64,000 nucleotides of DNA from Pistricoccus aurantiacus. GTDB lineage: Bacteria > Pseudomonadota > Gammaproteobacteria > Pseudomonadales > Halomonadaceae. Each line of letters opens with the position of its first letter. Position 1 is the stretch's first letter. Shown piece by piece: positions 17,172 through 26,947 of this stretch. The position numbers and the translations under genes are program-made. Location: the NCBI RefSeq assembly GCF_042682565.1, contig NZ_JBHUIC010000008.1; one strand, written 5' to 3'. Under the pieces are notes generated by a model. It saw nothing but the letters and a program-made list of their open reading frames with translations. It was not told where the DNA came from and made no database searches.

Positions 17172-18443
17172 ATGAAAAAAGAAACCATCAGCGTACATGC
17201 TGGCTACGCGGGTGACCCAACCAGCCACGCTTGCGCGGTGCCGATCTACCAGACTGTCGCCTACGAGTTCGACAATGCCCAGCACGGAGCGGACCTGTTC
17301 AATCTGGATGTGCCGGGCAATATCTACGCACGCATCATGAACCCCACCTGGGACGTGCTGGAGAAGCGTGTCGCCGCTCTGGAAGGGGGCATTGCCGCCC
17401 TGGCCACTTCCGCCGGCAGCGCCGCCATCCATTACGCCATCCTGACCATCGCGTCAGCCGGCGACAATATTGTCACCACCCCCCAACTCTATGGTGGCAC
17501 CTATACCCTGTTCGCGCATATGCTGCCGAGCCTGGGCATCGAGGTGCGTTTCGCCGAGACGGACCAGGCAGCGGATATCGGCGGGCTGATCGACGCCCGT
17601 ACCAAGGCGGTATTCTGCGAGACCATCGGTAATCCCGCGGGCAATATCGTTGATATCGAACCTATCGCTCAGGTGGCGCATAGCCACGGCGTGCCGCTGA
17701 TCGTCGACAACACCGTGGCGACTCCGGCGCTGCTCAATCCCATCGATTACGGCGCGGATATCGTCGTGCACTCCTTGACCAAGTACATGGGCGGACACGG
17801 CAACTCCCTGGGTGGAATCATCGTCGATTCCGGCAAGTTTCCCTGGGCGGAGCATGCGGAGCGCTTTGCGGTGCTCAACCAGCCGGAGCCCGCCTATCAC
17901 GGCGTGATCTATACCCAGCAGTTCGGCGAGGCGGCCTTTGTTGCCCGAGCACGCACGGTGCCGCTGCGTAATACCGGCTCGGCCCTTTCGCCGATCAATG
18001 CCTTCCTGCTGCTGCAGGGTATCGAAACCCTGCCCCTGAGAATGGAACGCCACTGCGAAAATGCCATGGCGGTAGCCCGCTATCTGCAAAAGCACCCCAA
18101 GGTGGAATGGGTCAGCTACGCCGGCCTAGAGGATCATCCGCATCATGAATTGGCCAGGAAATACCTGGGCGGCAGGCCGTCGTCGCTGTTGACCTTCGGC
18201 ATTCAGGGCGGCTTCGAGGCGGGGGTGAAATTCTACGATGCTCTCAAGCTGATCAAACGCCTGGTCAATATCGGCGACACTCGCAGCCTGGCCTGTCATC
18301 CGGCGTCTACTACCCATCGCCAGTTGAGCGAGAACGAGCTGAAGAGCGCCGGGATCAGCCAGGAGATGCTGCGGCTGTGCATTGGCATCGAGCATATCGA
18401 CGACATTATCGAGGATCTGGAACAAGCGTTTGCCGAAGTGTAA
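17172..18443 (+). CDS. metY: O-acetylhomoserine sulfhydrylase / aminocarboxypropyltransferase MetY
   Basis: 423-residue PLP enzyme of the Cys/Met-metabolism family that forms homocysteine from O-acetylhomoserine and sulfide. The start at 17172 has GGGGAAA upstream; the frame could also open at 17157. Family motifs are clear: QTVAYEFDNAQHGADLF, SAGSAAIHYAIL, DNTVATPALLNPIDYGADIVVHSLTKYMGGHG with the PLP lysine, and SLACHPASTTHRQL. It supplies homocysteine for metE, 12 kb away. It converges on modC with a 6-bp gap. Confidence 0.93.
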   Translation: MKKETISVHAGYAGDPTSHACAVPIYQTVAYEFDNAQHGADLFNLDVPGNIYARIMNPTWDVLEKRVAALEGGIAALATSAGSAAIHYAILTIASAGDNIVTTPQLYGGTYTLFAHMLPSLGIEVRFAETDQAADIGGLIDARTKAVFCETIGNPAGNIVDIEPIAQVAHSHGVPLIVDNTVATPALLNPIDYGADIVVHSLTKYMGGHGNSLGGIIVDSGKFPWAEHAERFAVLNQPEPAYHGVIYTQQFGEAAFVARARTVPLRNTGSALSPINAFLLLQGIETLPLRMERHCENAMAVARYLQKHPKVEWVSYAGLEDHPHHELARKYLGGRPSSLLTFGIQGGFEAGVKFYDALKLIKRLVNIGDTRSLACHPASTTHRQLSENELKSAGISQEMLRLCIGIEHIDDIIEDLEQAFAEV

Positions 18444-18449
18444 CTTCCC

Positions 18450-19571
18450 TCATGCCTGGGGTGGCGGCTGGGACGTATCGAAGGCCACGCTTCTGACCAG
18501 CGCCACTATCCGCATGCCTTTCTTCAGACGCATTTCATCGAAGGACTTGCGGGTCAACCTGGCACGCAAGGCCTGACCGTTCGTGCCACCCATACCGTTC
18601 AGCTTCAGGCGCAGCTCCACGGCGCTGGTGCCCGGTTCGCTATCACCGACCTCTTCGATAACGGCGTCGATCTGATTGCGATAACTGATGGCGGGAGAAG
18701 ACGCCAAGGCCAACGCCACGTCCCGCACCGGAATACGCAGTCGTAGCCGTGTGCCCAAATCGACATTCAATCGCGGCAGGGTCAATTGCTGCCCGTCGGC
18801 GAGGCGTAGATAGCTCAGCGCATAGCTCGCGTCATGGCCCACCACCCACGCATCGAGTACGGAAATCGCATCGAAACCGCCCAGGTGCTCGGTCAGATCG
18901 AAACGCATCAACAGCCGCTCCAGACGATCGTGAGCGCGAATTTTTCCCTGATCGATGATCGCCAGGTCATCGGCGATGGCGCTGAGTTCCTGGGGGTCGT
19001 GGCTGACGTAGAGAATGGGAGTGTCGATTTCCCTGGCAAGCCGCAGAATATAGTGCAGCAGTTCCTGCTTGCGGGCGCCGTCAAGCCCGGTCAGGGGTTC
19101 GTCCATCAACAGCATGCGTGGCGCGGAGAGTAACGCCCGGCCTATTGCCACCCGACGCGCCTCGCCGCCGGACAAGGTGCCGGGAAAGCGCTCCAGCAGG
19201 GATTCGATGCCAAGCAGCTCGACGATGCTCGCAAAACGGGATCGGGCAGCGGTAGGCATGCCGTAGGTGAGATTGCCGCGCACCCGATAGTGGGGAAACA
19301 GCCGCGCCTCCTGGAACACCACGCCGAGTCGCCGCCTGTGAGGCGGTACCCAGCGGCCTTGCGCGGCGTCGAAGAAGACGTCGCCATGAATGGCGATACG
19401 CCCCTCATCCGGCCGATCCAGCCCGGCAATCAGTCGCAGCAGGCTAGTCTTGCCGCTCCCCGAAACGCCGAACAGAGCGGTGATACCGCTGGCTGGAATC
19501 TCGAGGGCTGCCTCCAGCCGCAGGCAGCCCAACTGCTTGACCACGTCACAGGTCAAACCGTTAGCGGTCAT
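18450..19571 (-). CDS. modC: Molybdate ABC transporter ATP-binding protein ModC
   Basis: 373-residue ABC ATPase: Walker A GVSGSGKTS, Q-loop VVFQEARLFPH, signature LSGGEARRVAIGRAL, Walker B LLMDEPLTGLD and the switch His in YVSHDP. The C-terminal third is a TOBE/Mop-type domain that binds molybdate or tungstate in family members. The start lies 3 bases after the ffh stop, so it is probably cotranscribed with ffh. The permease (modB) and binding protein (modA) are not in this window, which is unusual. Confidence 0.88.
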   Translation of the reverse strand: MTANGLTCDVVKQLGCLRLEAALEIPASGITALFGVSGSGKTSLLRLIAGLDRPDEGRIAIHGDVFFDAAQGRWVPPHRRRLGVVFQEARLFPHYRVRGNLTYGMPTAARSRFASIVELLGIESLLERFPGTLSGGEARRVAIGRALLSAPRMLLMDEPLTGLDGARKQELLHYILRLAREIDTPILYVSHDPQELSAIADDLAIIDQGKIRAHDRLERLLMRFDLTEHLGGFDAISVLDAWVVGHDASYALSYLRLADGQQLTLPRLNVDLGTRLRLRIPVRDVALALASSPAISYRNQIDAVIEEVGDSEPGTSAVELRLKLNGMGGTNGQALRARLTRKSFDEMRLKKGMRIVALVRSVAFDTSQPPPQA

Positions 19572-19574
19572 GCT

Positions 19575-20993
19575 CTATCGCCGAGGGAAACCGCCGGGGC
19601 CTCCCATGCCGCCGGGCCCACCCATGCCGCCGGGCCCACCCGGGCCACCGCCCCCCATCATGCCGGACATGCCGCGCATCATCTTTTGCATGCCGCCTTT
19701 CTTGGAGGCTTTCTTCATCACCTTTTGCATCTGCTTGTGCTGCTTGAGCAGACGATTGAGATCGGGAATCTGCAAGCCGGCGCCGGCGGCGATGCGCCGC
19801 TTGCGGGAACCGTTGATGATCTCCGGCTTGCGCCGCTCCTTGGGAGTCATGGAGTTGATCAGCGCTTCGAGCTTGCCCAGTTCCTTCTCCGGTCCCGGCC
19901 CCTGAGCCATTTCCGCCATCTGCCCCATGCCGGGCAGCTTGCTCATCAAGCCGCCCATGCCGCCCATCTTCTTGAGCTGCTGCAGCTGATCGCGAAAATC
20001 TTCCAGATCGAAGCCGTCGCCCTTCTTGACCTTTTTCGCCAGCCGCTCCGCCTGACGCTTGTCAACGGTGCGCTCGGCTTCCTCGATGAGCGACAGCATG
20101 TCGCCCATGCCGAGAATCCGCGAGGCGATCCGGTCCGGGTGGAAAGGCTCGAGGGCGTCGACCTTCTCGCCCACGCCCATGAACTTGATCGGCTTGCCGG
20201 TGATATGTCGCACGGACAGCGCGGCGCCGCCGCGAGCGTCGCCGTCCGCCTTGGTGAGAATCACCCCGGTCAGCGGCAGCGCCTCATGGAAGGCCTTGGC
20301 GGTATTGGCCGCGTCCTGACCGGTCATGGCGTCGACCACGAACAGGGTTTCCTGAGGCGCGCAGGCCTTATGCAGCGCCTGGATCTCGTTCATCATGTCC
20401 GTATCGACATGCAGGCGACCGGCGGTATCGACGATCACCACGTCATGAAACTGGATCTTGGCGTGCTTCAACGCCCCCTGAGCGATGGCCACCGGCTTTT
20501 GATCACCGCTGGATGGGAAGAAATCAACGCTGACTTCCCGGGCCAGGGTCTCGAGCTGGTCGATGGCCGCCGGACGGTAGATGTCAGTGGAAACCACCAG
20601 TACTTTCTTCTTCTCGCGCTCACGCAGATAGCGCGCCAGCTTGGCCACGGAAGTGGTCTTGCCCGCCCCTTGCAGGCCCGCCAGCAGGATGACCGAGGGC
20701 GAGCCCTTGAGGGAAAGGCCTTCATTGGCCTCGCCCATGATCGCCTCGAGTTCCTGCTGGACGATCTTGACAAACTGCTGGCCCGGCGAAAGGCTACGTG
20801 ACACTTCCTGGCCCACGGCGCGCTCGCGCACTCGCTCGATGAACGCCTTGACCACCGGCAGCGCAACATCTGCTTCCAGCAGGGCGCGGCGAACCTCGCG
20901 CAGAGTTTCCTTGATATTATCCTCGGTCAGCTTGGCCTGACCGCTGATGGATTTCAGCGTCCTGGATAAACGCTCTGTCAAACTATCGAACAT
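19575..20993 (-). CDS. ffh: Signal recognition particle protein Ffh
   Basis: 472-residue GTPase that binds 4.5S RNA and signal sequences and targets nascent membrane proteins to FtsY. N-domain about residues 1-90; G-domain with GLQGAGKTT, DTAGRLHVD and TKADGDARGG; M-domain rich in methionine (KMGGMGGLMSKLPGMG). The C-terminus ends in a flexible Gly-Pro-Met repeat (GGPGGMGGPGG). The adjacent ypjD and yfjD match the known gammaproteobacterial gene neighbourhood. modC follows directly. Confidence 0.97.
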   Translation of the reverse strand: MFDSLTERLSRTLKSISGQAKLTEDNIKETLREVRRALLEADVALPVVKAFIERVRERAVGQEVSRSLSPGQQFVKIVQQELEAIMGEANEGLSLKGSPSVILLAGLQGAGKTTSVAKLARYLREREKKKVLVVSTDIYRPAAIDQLETLAREVSVDFFPSSGDQKPVAIAQGALKHAKIQFHDVVIVDTAGRLHVDTDMMNEIQALHKACAPQETLFVVDAMTGQDAANTAKAFHEALPLTGVILTKADGDARGGAALSVRHITGKPIKFMGVGEKVDALEPFHPDRIASRILGMGDMLSLIEEAERTVDKRQAERLAKKVKKGDGFDLEDFRDQLQQLKKMGGMGGLMSKLPGMGQMAEMAQGPGPEKELGKLEALINSMTPKERRKPEIINGSRKRRIAAGAGLQIPDLNRLLKQHKQMQKVMKKASKKGGMQKMMRGMSGMMGGGGPGGPGGMGGPGGMGGPGGFPRR

Positions 20994-21225
20994 GGGGCCT
21001 CTCCGGCGGAACTAGCCTTGGCTTTGGCAAAAATTATACGCACAAGCGCCACGAGTCTCCATCCTCGGTTACTCACGAGAGAAAGCCTTGACCATGCTCG
21101 ACAGCAACGACTGTGCTTTGGGTGGGCGATGCCGAGCGGATTCGTTATAGTCGTCATAACTGCGGCACTCAACAACGCTTTCTCATCAGTATGGCGCCAG
21201 GTTTACGGCGCACGGACATCGATCA

Positions 21226-22026
21226 ATGCAGGCGCTACCCTTTGCCCTCGTGGCTATCATTTTCTATCTCGGCGCGGCCTCCTGGCAGGCGCTGACCCTA
21301 TTCCGGCGCGTTCCTCGGCGTCCCGCCCTGGTACGCGGCGTCGGACTGCTCGCGGTGATCTGTCATGCCCTGGTCATCGCCGTGCTGTTGCACCAGACCC
21401 AGGGCACCTGGCTCGGCCTGGCGCCCAGTCTGATCACCATCAGCGCGCTGATCGCGGTATTGCTGCTGCTCATGAGTCTGGCCAAGCCGGTTCTCAACGC
21501 CGCCATCGGCCTGTTCCCCCTGGCGGCGGGCTCCCTGCTGCTGGGCTTCGAACTGCCTTACCATCATCAAGCGGAGGCGATGGAACCCGGCATCGCGCTG
21601 CATGCGATCAGTTCGGCGCTGGCCTTCGCCATGCTGGCCATCGCTGCGGTGCAGGCGGTTCTTCTGGCAGTCCAGAACAGTGCCCTGCGCCATCATCGAA
21701 TTCGTGGCATCATTCAGGCATTACCGCCGCTGACCACCATGGAGCGGGTGATGTTCGAACTGATCTGGGCGGGCATGGCGCTGCTTACCCTGTCGATCGT
21801 CAGCGGCTTCCTGTTTCTCGATAACGTCTTCGCTCAGCATCTACTGCACAAGACGGTGCTGTCTCTCGCCGCCTGGGTCATCCTGGCGGGTCTGCTGGTG
21901 GGTCATCACGTGCTGGGCTGGCGCGGCCTCAAGGCGGTACGCTGGACCCTGGTGGGTTATCTATTGCTGCTGCTGGCGTATTTCGGCAGCAAGTTCGTGC
22001 TGGAAATCCTGCTCAATCGCTCCTAG
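21226..22026 (+). CDS. ypjD: YpjD/CcsA-family membrane protein
   Basis: 266-residue integral membrane protein with about eight helices and a CcsA/cytochrome-c-assembly type core, including conserved histidines (LHAISSALAF, LLHKTVLSLAAW, GHHVLGWRG). It is divergent from ffh and upstream of a yfjD/corB-type gene, the arrangement seen in E. coli, where both neighbours have been linked to divalent-cation handling. Haem handling by this protein is not established. Confidence 0.87.
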   Translation: MQALPFALVAIIFYLGAASWQALTLFRRVPRRPALVRGVGLLAVICHALVIAVLLHQTQGTWLGLAPSLITISALIAVLLLLMSLAKPVLNAAIGLFPLAAGSLLLGFELPYHHQAEAMEPGIALHAISSALAFAMLAIAAVQAVLLAVQNSALRHHRIRGIIQALPPLTTMERVMFELIWAGMALLTLSIVSGFLFLDNVFAQHLLHKTVLSLAAWVILAGLLVGHHVLGWRGLKAVRWTLVGYLLLLLAYFGSKFVLEILLNRS

Positions 22027-22103
22027 GCAGCGGGCAATCGTCTTGACACTGCCCGGGGGAATCCCTAAAAACTAGCTGACATGTCATAAAGGATCCATCC
22101 ATC

Positions 22104-23387
22104 TTGAGCGACGACTTCCCACTGGGACTGCTGTCTGGCCTACTCTTGCTGCTTATCTGTTTATCGGCGTTCTTCTCGAGTTCCGAAACCGGCATGATGT
22201 CGATAAACCGCTATCGTCTGAGCCATCAGGCCAATACCGGCAAGCGTGCCGCTCAACGGGTAATGCGGCTGCTGGCCCGACCGGATCGACTGATCGGCGT
22301 CATCCTGATCGGCAACAACTTCGTCAACAATCTGGCGGCCTCCATCGCCACCATCATCGCGATCCATTATTTCGGCGACGTATCCGGCCCTGCCATCGCC
22401 ACCTTGTCCCTGACCATCGTGGTACTGATCTTCGCGGAGGTCTCCCCCAAGACCTACGCCGCCATAAAGCCCGAACGCATCGCCTACCCGGCTTCCGTGG
22501 CGCTAGGGCCCTTGCTCAAGCTGCTCTATCCACTGGTCTGGCTTGTGAACATAATTTCCAACGGCCTGCTGAGACTGATCGGCGTCAAGAACGTGGCGGG
22601 AGACACCGGTCATCTGACCCGTGACGAACTGCGTACCGTGGTGCACGAAGCCGGGACCATGATTCCCCGCCGCCATCAGGCCATGCTGCTATCGATCCTC
22701 GATCTGGAAAACGTCACCGTCAACGACATCATGGTGCCCCGTCACGAGGTATCGGGTATCGATCTCGAGGACGATCTGGATACCATCCTGGGACAGATTC
22801 GCACCAGCCAACATACCCGGATCCCTGTCTACAAGGGCAATATAAACAACATCATCGGCATGCTGCACCTGCGTAACGCCGCGCGTTTTCTATCCAAGAA
22901 GGAAGTCACCAAGGCGGCGATCGTTCAAGAGGCTAGGGAGCCCTACTTCATTCCCGAATCCACGCCGCTGCATACCCAACTGCTCAACTTCCAGCAGCAG
23001 AAGCGCCGTATCGGCATCGTGGTGGATGAATACGGCGATATCGAGGGCCTGGTGACACTTGAGGATATCCTCGAGGAAATCGTCGGCGAGTTCACCACCG
23101 ACGTGGCCGGCATGCATCAGGAGGTGCACCTTCAGGACGACGGCAGCTATCTGATCGAAGGCACCGCCAGCATCCGCGATGTCAACAAAGCCCTGGGCTG
23201 GCAGCTGCCTACAGACGGACCCAAGACCTTGAACGGCTTGATTCTCGAGCACCTGGAAGCCTTTCCCCATGGCCCCGCGTGCCTGCAGATCGGCCAGACA
23301 CGCCTGGAAATCGTCGAGGTCAAGAACAAGTTCATCACCGCGGCGCGCTGCTGGCCCGTGAAAAGACGCTTCGCCAAGCGTGACTAG
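22104..23387 (+). CDS. yfjD: CNNM/CorC-family (HlyC/CorC) transporter YfjD/CorB
   Basis: 427-residue inner-membrane protein. The order is a DUF21/CNNM membrane domain (about residues 1-190: SAFFSSSETGMMSINRYRLSH, ILIGNNFVNN, EVSPKTYA), two CBS domains (about 200-330: MVPRHEVSGIDLEDD, VVDEYGDIEGLVTLEDILEEIVGE) and a C-terminal CorC_HlyC domain. The start is a TTG at 22104 with AAAGGA upstream. Members act in Mg2+ or Co2+ transport. It lies 77 bp after ypjD in the same direction. Confidence 0.92.
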   Translation: MSDDFPLGLLSGLLLLLICLSAFFSSSETGMMSINRYRLSHQANTGKRAAQRVMRLLARPDRLIGVILIGNNFVNNLAASIATIIAIHYFGDVSGPAIATLSLTIVVLIFAEVSPKTYAAIKPERIAYPASVALGPLLKLLYPLVWLVNIISNGLLRLIGVKNVAGDTGHLTRDELRTVVHEAGTMIPRRHQAMLLSILDLENVTVNDIMVPRHEVSGIDLEDDLDTILGQIRTSQHTRIPVYKGNINNIIGMLHLRNAARFLSKKEVTKAAIVQEAREPYFIPESTPLHTQLLNFQQQKRRIGIVVDEYGDIEGLVTLEDILEEIVGEFTTDVAGMHQEVHLQDDGSYLIEGTASIRDVNKALGWQLPTDGPKTLNGLILEHLEAFPHGPACLQIGQTRLEIVEVKNKFITAARCWPVKRRFAKRD

Positions 23388-23404
23388 CCAGTCCCTTCTT
23401 TAGA

Positions 23405-24958
23405 TCAAGGGCCTTCATGCGCTTCCTGCGGATGCCGCCGTTCGCTGCGACTGGCCAAGGCGTTCAAGGCATTGATATAAGCCTTGGCGGAGGCGATGAC
23501 GATATCCGTATCCGCTCCCAGGCCGTTGACGATTCGCCCGCCGCGCTGCAGCCGAACGGTCACCTCCCCCTGGGAATCCGTGCCGCTGGTGATGGCATTG
23601 ACCGAATAAAGCTCGAGCTCCGCCTGGCTGTTCGCGACCTGCTCGATGGCCTTGAAGACCGCATCCACCGGACCGCTGCCCTGGGCGCTTACCTTTCGAT
23701 TCTCGCCGTCCTGATGCAGGACTACTTTAGCCAGCGGCGTTTCGCCGGTCTTGGAGGTCACCTCCAGGGACACCAGCCGAAAGCGCTCCGCTCGTACCGC
23801 CGCCCGGGTATCCGTCACCAGGGCCTGCAAGTCCTCATCGAAGATTTCATGTTTCTTGTCCGCCAGCTGCTTGAACAGGGCGAAGGCGGCGTTCAGCTCC
23901 TCGTCCGAGGCGAAACGCACCCCCAGCTCGTTGAGCCGCGAGCGAAAGGCGTTGCGCCCCGAGTGCTTGCCCAGCACGATGGCGTTGGTATGCCAGCCCA
24001 CGTCTTCCGCGGCCATGATCTCGTAGGTTTCCCGGTGCTTGAGCACCCCGTCCTGATGAATGCCGGATTCGTGAGCGAAGGCGTTCTTGCCAACGATGGC
24101 CTTGTTGGGCTGCACGGGAAAGCCGGTGATCGTCGAGACCAGCCGCGAGGCGGGCACGATATATCGGGTCTCGATACGGGTGTCTACCTCGAGAATATCC
24201 TGGCGGGTACGCACCGCCATGACGATCTCCTCGAGGGAGGCGTTGCCCGCCCGCTCTCCCAGGCCATTGATGGTGCATTCCACCTGACGGGCGCCGGCGG
24301 CCACCGCGGACAGGGAATTGGCCACCGCCAGCCCCAGATCGTTATGGCAGTGCACGGAAAAGACCGCCTTGTCGCTATTGGGCACGCGGCGAATCAGTTC
24401 CCCCATCATCTCGCCGAAGGGAATCGGCAGGGCATAGCCCACCGTGTCGGGAATGTTGATGGTGCCGGCACCGGCATCGATGGCCGCCTCGACGATGCGG
24501 CACAGGAAATCCAGCTCAGAGCGCCCGGCGTCCTCGCAGGAAAATTCCACATCGTCGCAAAGTGAGCGTGCTTTCTTGACCGCCGCTACCGCCCGCTCGA
24601 TCACCTGATCCGGTTCCATCTGCAGCTTGTGGCGCATATGAATCGGACTGGTGGCGATAAAGGTATGAATACGTCCCCTCGCCGCGCCGGCCAAGGCCCG
24701 CCCGGCGGCGTCGATATCCTGTTCGATGGCTCGGGAAAGCGAACAGACGATGCTGTCTTTGACCGCCTCCGCCACCGCCTTGACCGCCTCGAAATCCCCG
24801 GGACTTGCAGCGGCGAAACCGGCTTCCATCACGTCGACCCGCAGCTTTTCCAGCATCAGGGCGATGCGTACCTTTTCGTCGCGGTTCATGGAAGCGCCTG
24901 GTGACTGTTCCCCGTCGCGCAGGGTGGTATCGAAGATGATCAACGGCTGCTTGCTCAT
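23405..24958 (-). CDS. leuA: 2-isopropylmalate synthase LeuA
   Basis: 517-residue enzyme condensing acetyl-CoA with 2-oxoisovalerate, the first committed step of leucine synthesis. The start at 24958 gives MSKQPLIIFDTTLRDGEQSPG, the family N-terminus with catalytic Arg and metal-binding Asp. The metal HxH is in SVHCHNDLG and the second conserved block is NGLGERAGNASLEE. A C-terminal LeuA regulatory domain (about 390-517) indicates leucine feedback. No leader peptide or T-box was seen in the gap 24959-25054. The gene stands alone rather than with leuBCD. Confidence 0.95.
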   Translation of the reverse strand: MSKQPLIIFDTTLRDGEQSPGASMNRDEKVRIALMLEKLRVDVMEAGFAAASPGDFEAVKAVAEAVKDSIVCSLSRAIEQDIDAAGRALAGAARGRIHTFIATSPIHMRHKLQMEPDQVIERAVAAVKKARSLCDDVEFSCEDAGRSELDFLCRIVEAAIDAGAGTINIPDTVGYALPIPFGEMMGELIRRVPNSDKAVFSVHCHNDLGLAVANSLSAVAAGARQVECTINGLGERAGNASLEEIVMAVRTRQDILEVDTRIETRYIVPASRLVSTITGFPVQPNKAIVGKNAFAHESGIHQDGVLKHRETYEIMAAEDVGWHTNAIVLGKHSGRNAFRSRLNELGVRFASDEELNAAFALFKQLADKKHEIFDEDLQALVTDTRAAVRAERFRLVSLEVTSKTGETPLAKVVLHQDGENRKVSAQGSGPVDAVFKAIEQVANSQAELELYSVNAITSGTDSQGEVTVRLQRGGRIVNGLGADTDIVIASAKAYINALNALASRSERRHPQEAHEGP

Positions 24959-25054
24959 GGCATCGACTCTCGGCAGATGATGGAAAGTATGAACCAAAAG
25001 TGAGGCTGGCGATGTTCGAACCGAAGAGGAAGCCAAGGCTCGGATGATTTTGGT

Positions 25055-26947
25055 TCAGGATCGTTCTAGCGTAGCCGATGCCGGCGACGATACCCACTGC
25101 TGAGCCTCCTCCTGAAGAGAACGAACCCGCCATTCGAGGATTTGTCGCCGTGCCAGACGCGGATCGATCGGTTCGCCGAAATAGACTCCGACACGAGCGC
25201 GAAAGCGCCGCGGAAAGTGCGCCAGCGCCGGACCATGACGATAGGAAGTCCAGGAACCCCACAGCCCGGCGGTGCCTACCGGCACCACCGGTACCGGATC
25301 CCGGGCCAGGATCATGTCCAGGCCCCGACGAAAGGCCTGAGTCTCGCCGGTGCGGGTCAGACGCCCTTCCGGAAAGAGCATGACCACCTCGCCCTGGCGA
25401 AGCGCATCGCTGACTTTCTCCAGGGAGCGCCGCAGGCCGCCCGGGTCTCGCCGCTCCGAATCCACCGGAATGGCGCCGGCCAGACGAAAGAGCCAGTTCA
25501 ACCAAGGGGATTCGTAGATCGGCCGATCCATCAGAAAACGCAGCGGTCGGGGGCTTGCGCCGCCCAACACCAAGGCATCCATGAAGCTGACATGATTGCA
25601 GATGACCAGGGCGGCACCGCGCGCCGGCACGTGATGGCGTCCTCGGAAGCGCAGTCGGTAGATCAGATGGATCAGCGCGAATACTCCCAACCGCAGCACC
25701 CGTCGCGACCAGCGCAGCATGAAACCGAGTCCCAGCGCCAGCGCGATGGCGGAAAGTCCCAGCAGATAGTAGCGCAGTTCAAGCCTGTGCAGCCCGTAGG
25801 CCACGAAACCCGCGGCGAAACCGATGGCCAGAGCGCTGACGATATGGCTGACGGCAATGGTGCGTGCCCGCAGCTGTTCGTGACTCGTCAGCAGAATCAA
25901 GGTATGTAACGGCATGAGATACAACCCGCCTCCCAGGCCGATCAGGAAGAAGCTCGTCAACAGCGGCCTGGCGGTTTCGATCAGTACCGACGCCGGGGTC
26001 TCGATCAGGGGCGGCAGATGAAGGCCCGCCAGCCATACTCCGGCAAAACCGCTCAACAGCGCGCCTAACGGAACCAGGCCCAGTTCCAGGCGTCCGGAGG
26101 AAAATCGTACGCAAAGCAGCGCTCCGCTCATGGCGCCAAGCAGCAGTAACGACAGGAGCAAACCCGGAGCAGCAAAAAACTGCTTTGGCGAAAAATGGAT
26201 GGCGCTCAGCGGTATCGCCAGATAGCAGATCGCCAGAAAATAGAAGCCGCCGATGCCCACCAGAGCGAGCCACCACTGCGGTGCTCGGGCAGCACTACGC
26301 ATCAATCGTCGAGACCCTCCAAGAGCCGGAGACACTCGTGGATCGCCACGACCGGGGGGCTGCCCGCCGATTTGCCCTGCGGTAATACCAAAACTGGTCA
26401 GCAGGCTCAGCAGGCCGACACTGGCCAGCACAACCGCACCACTCCGATAGGCTTCCGGTTCATTTAGACCGTTCCATAGTCCGCAGCCGACTGCCAGACC
26501 AAGCAGCAGAGCGAGCCAGGTGCCCAGGCTCAGCCAGGCGCTGCCACGTACCAGTTCCGCCGAAGACAGCAGCTGGGCCAGTGACGCCTGAATCACCGGA
26601 ACGAGCAAGGTCGTTTGAACGCCCAGCAGCGGCAGCAGGAAGTACAATGTGAACGGATGATGAAACCACAGCCCTATTGCGGCGATCAGCAACAGCCCCC
26701 ATTCAAGGGCCTTGAGCCGATGCAGCAAGCGATGTTTGTCGACACGATCCGCCAGCTCCCCGCCCCAGGCGGAAAGCAGCAGACTCGGCAGCAGGAAGGC
26801 GCTCAAGACGAGACTCGCGACAAGTGACCCGGCCGCCGGCGCGATACTCCAGGTCATCATGGCCGTCAAGCCAGCGGCGAAGGTGCCCAGGACATAAGTA
26901 CAGAACAAGGAAACAAAGGTCCGATGAATGAATAACGCTGGCTTCAC
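25055..26947 (-). CDS. MFS transporter fused to a PlsC-type acyltransferase
   Basis: 630-residue two-domain membrane protein. Residues about 1-400 form an MFS-type permease resembling LplT (lysophospholipid flippase). Residues about 430-620 are a PlsC acyltransferase with the catalytic NHVSFMD (HX4D) and FPEGRLTR motifs. It resembles the LplT-Aas remodelling system in one chain, but no acyl-ACP synthetase domain follows. The likely start is GTG at 26947, overlapping the TetR stop as GTGA; further upstream in-frame codons lie inside the TetR gene. I infer uptake and reacylation of lysophospholipids. Confidence 0.85.
   Translation of the reverse strand: MKPALFIHRTFVSLFCTYVLGTFAAGLTAMMTWSIAPAAGSLVASLVLSAFLLPSLLLSAWGGELADRVDKHRLLHRLKALEWGLLLIAAIGLWFHHPFTLYFLLPLLGVQTTLLVPVIQASLAQLLSSAELVRGSAWLSLGTWLALLLGLAVGCGLWNGLNEPEAYRSGAVVLASVGLLSLLTSFGITAGQIGGQPPGRGDPRVSPALGGSRRLMRSAARAPQWWLALVGIGGFYFLAICYLAIPLSAIHFSPKQFFAAPGLLLSLLLLGAMSGALLCVRFSSGRLELGLVPLGALLSGFAGVWLAGLHLPPLIETPASVLIETARPLLTSFFLIGLGGGLYLMPLHTLILLTSHEQLRARTIAVSHIVSALAIGFAAGFVAYGLHRLELRYYLLGLSAIALALGLGFMLRWSRRVLRLGVFALIHLIYRLRFRGRHHVPARGAALVICNHVSFMDALVLGGASPRPLRFLMDRPIYESPWLNWLFRLAGAIPVDSERRDPGGLRRSLEKVSDALRQGEVVMLFPEGRLTRTGETQAFRRGLDMILARDPVPVVPVGTAGLWGSWTSYRHGPALAHFPRRFRARVGVYFGEPIDPRLARRQILEWRVRSLQEEAQQWVSSPASATLERS

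Noticed and set aside
19290..20801. A 503-codon open frame antisense to ffh and modC
   Set aside because: His/Ala/Gly-rich low-complexity translation spanning two well-recognised genes; an antisense shadow.
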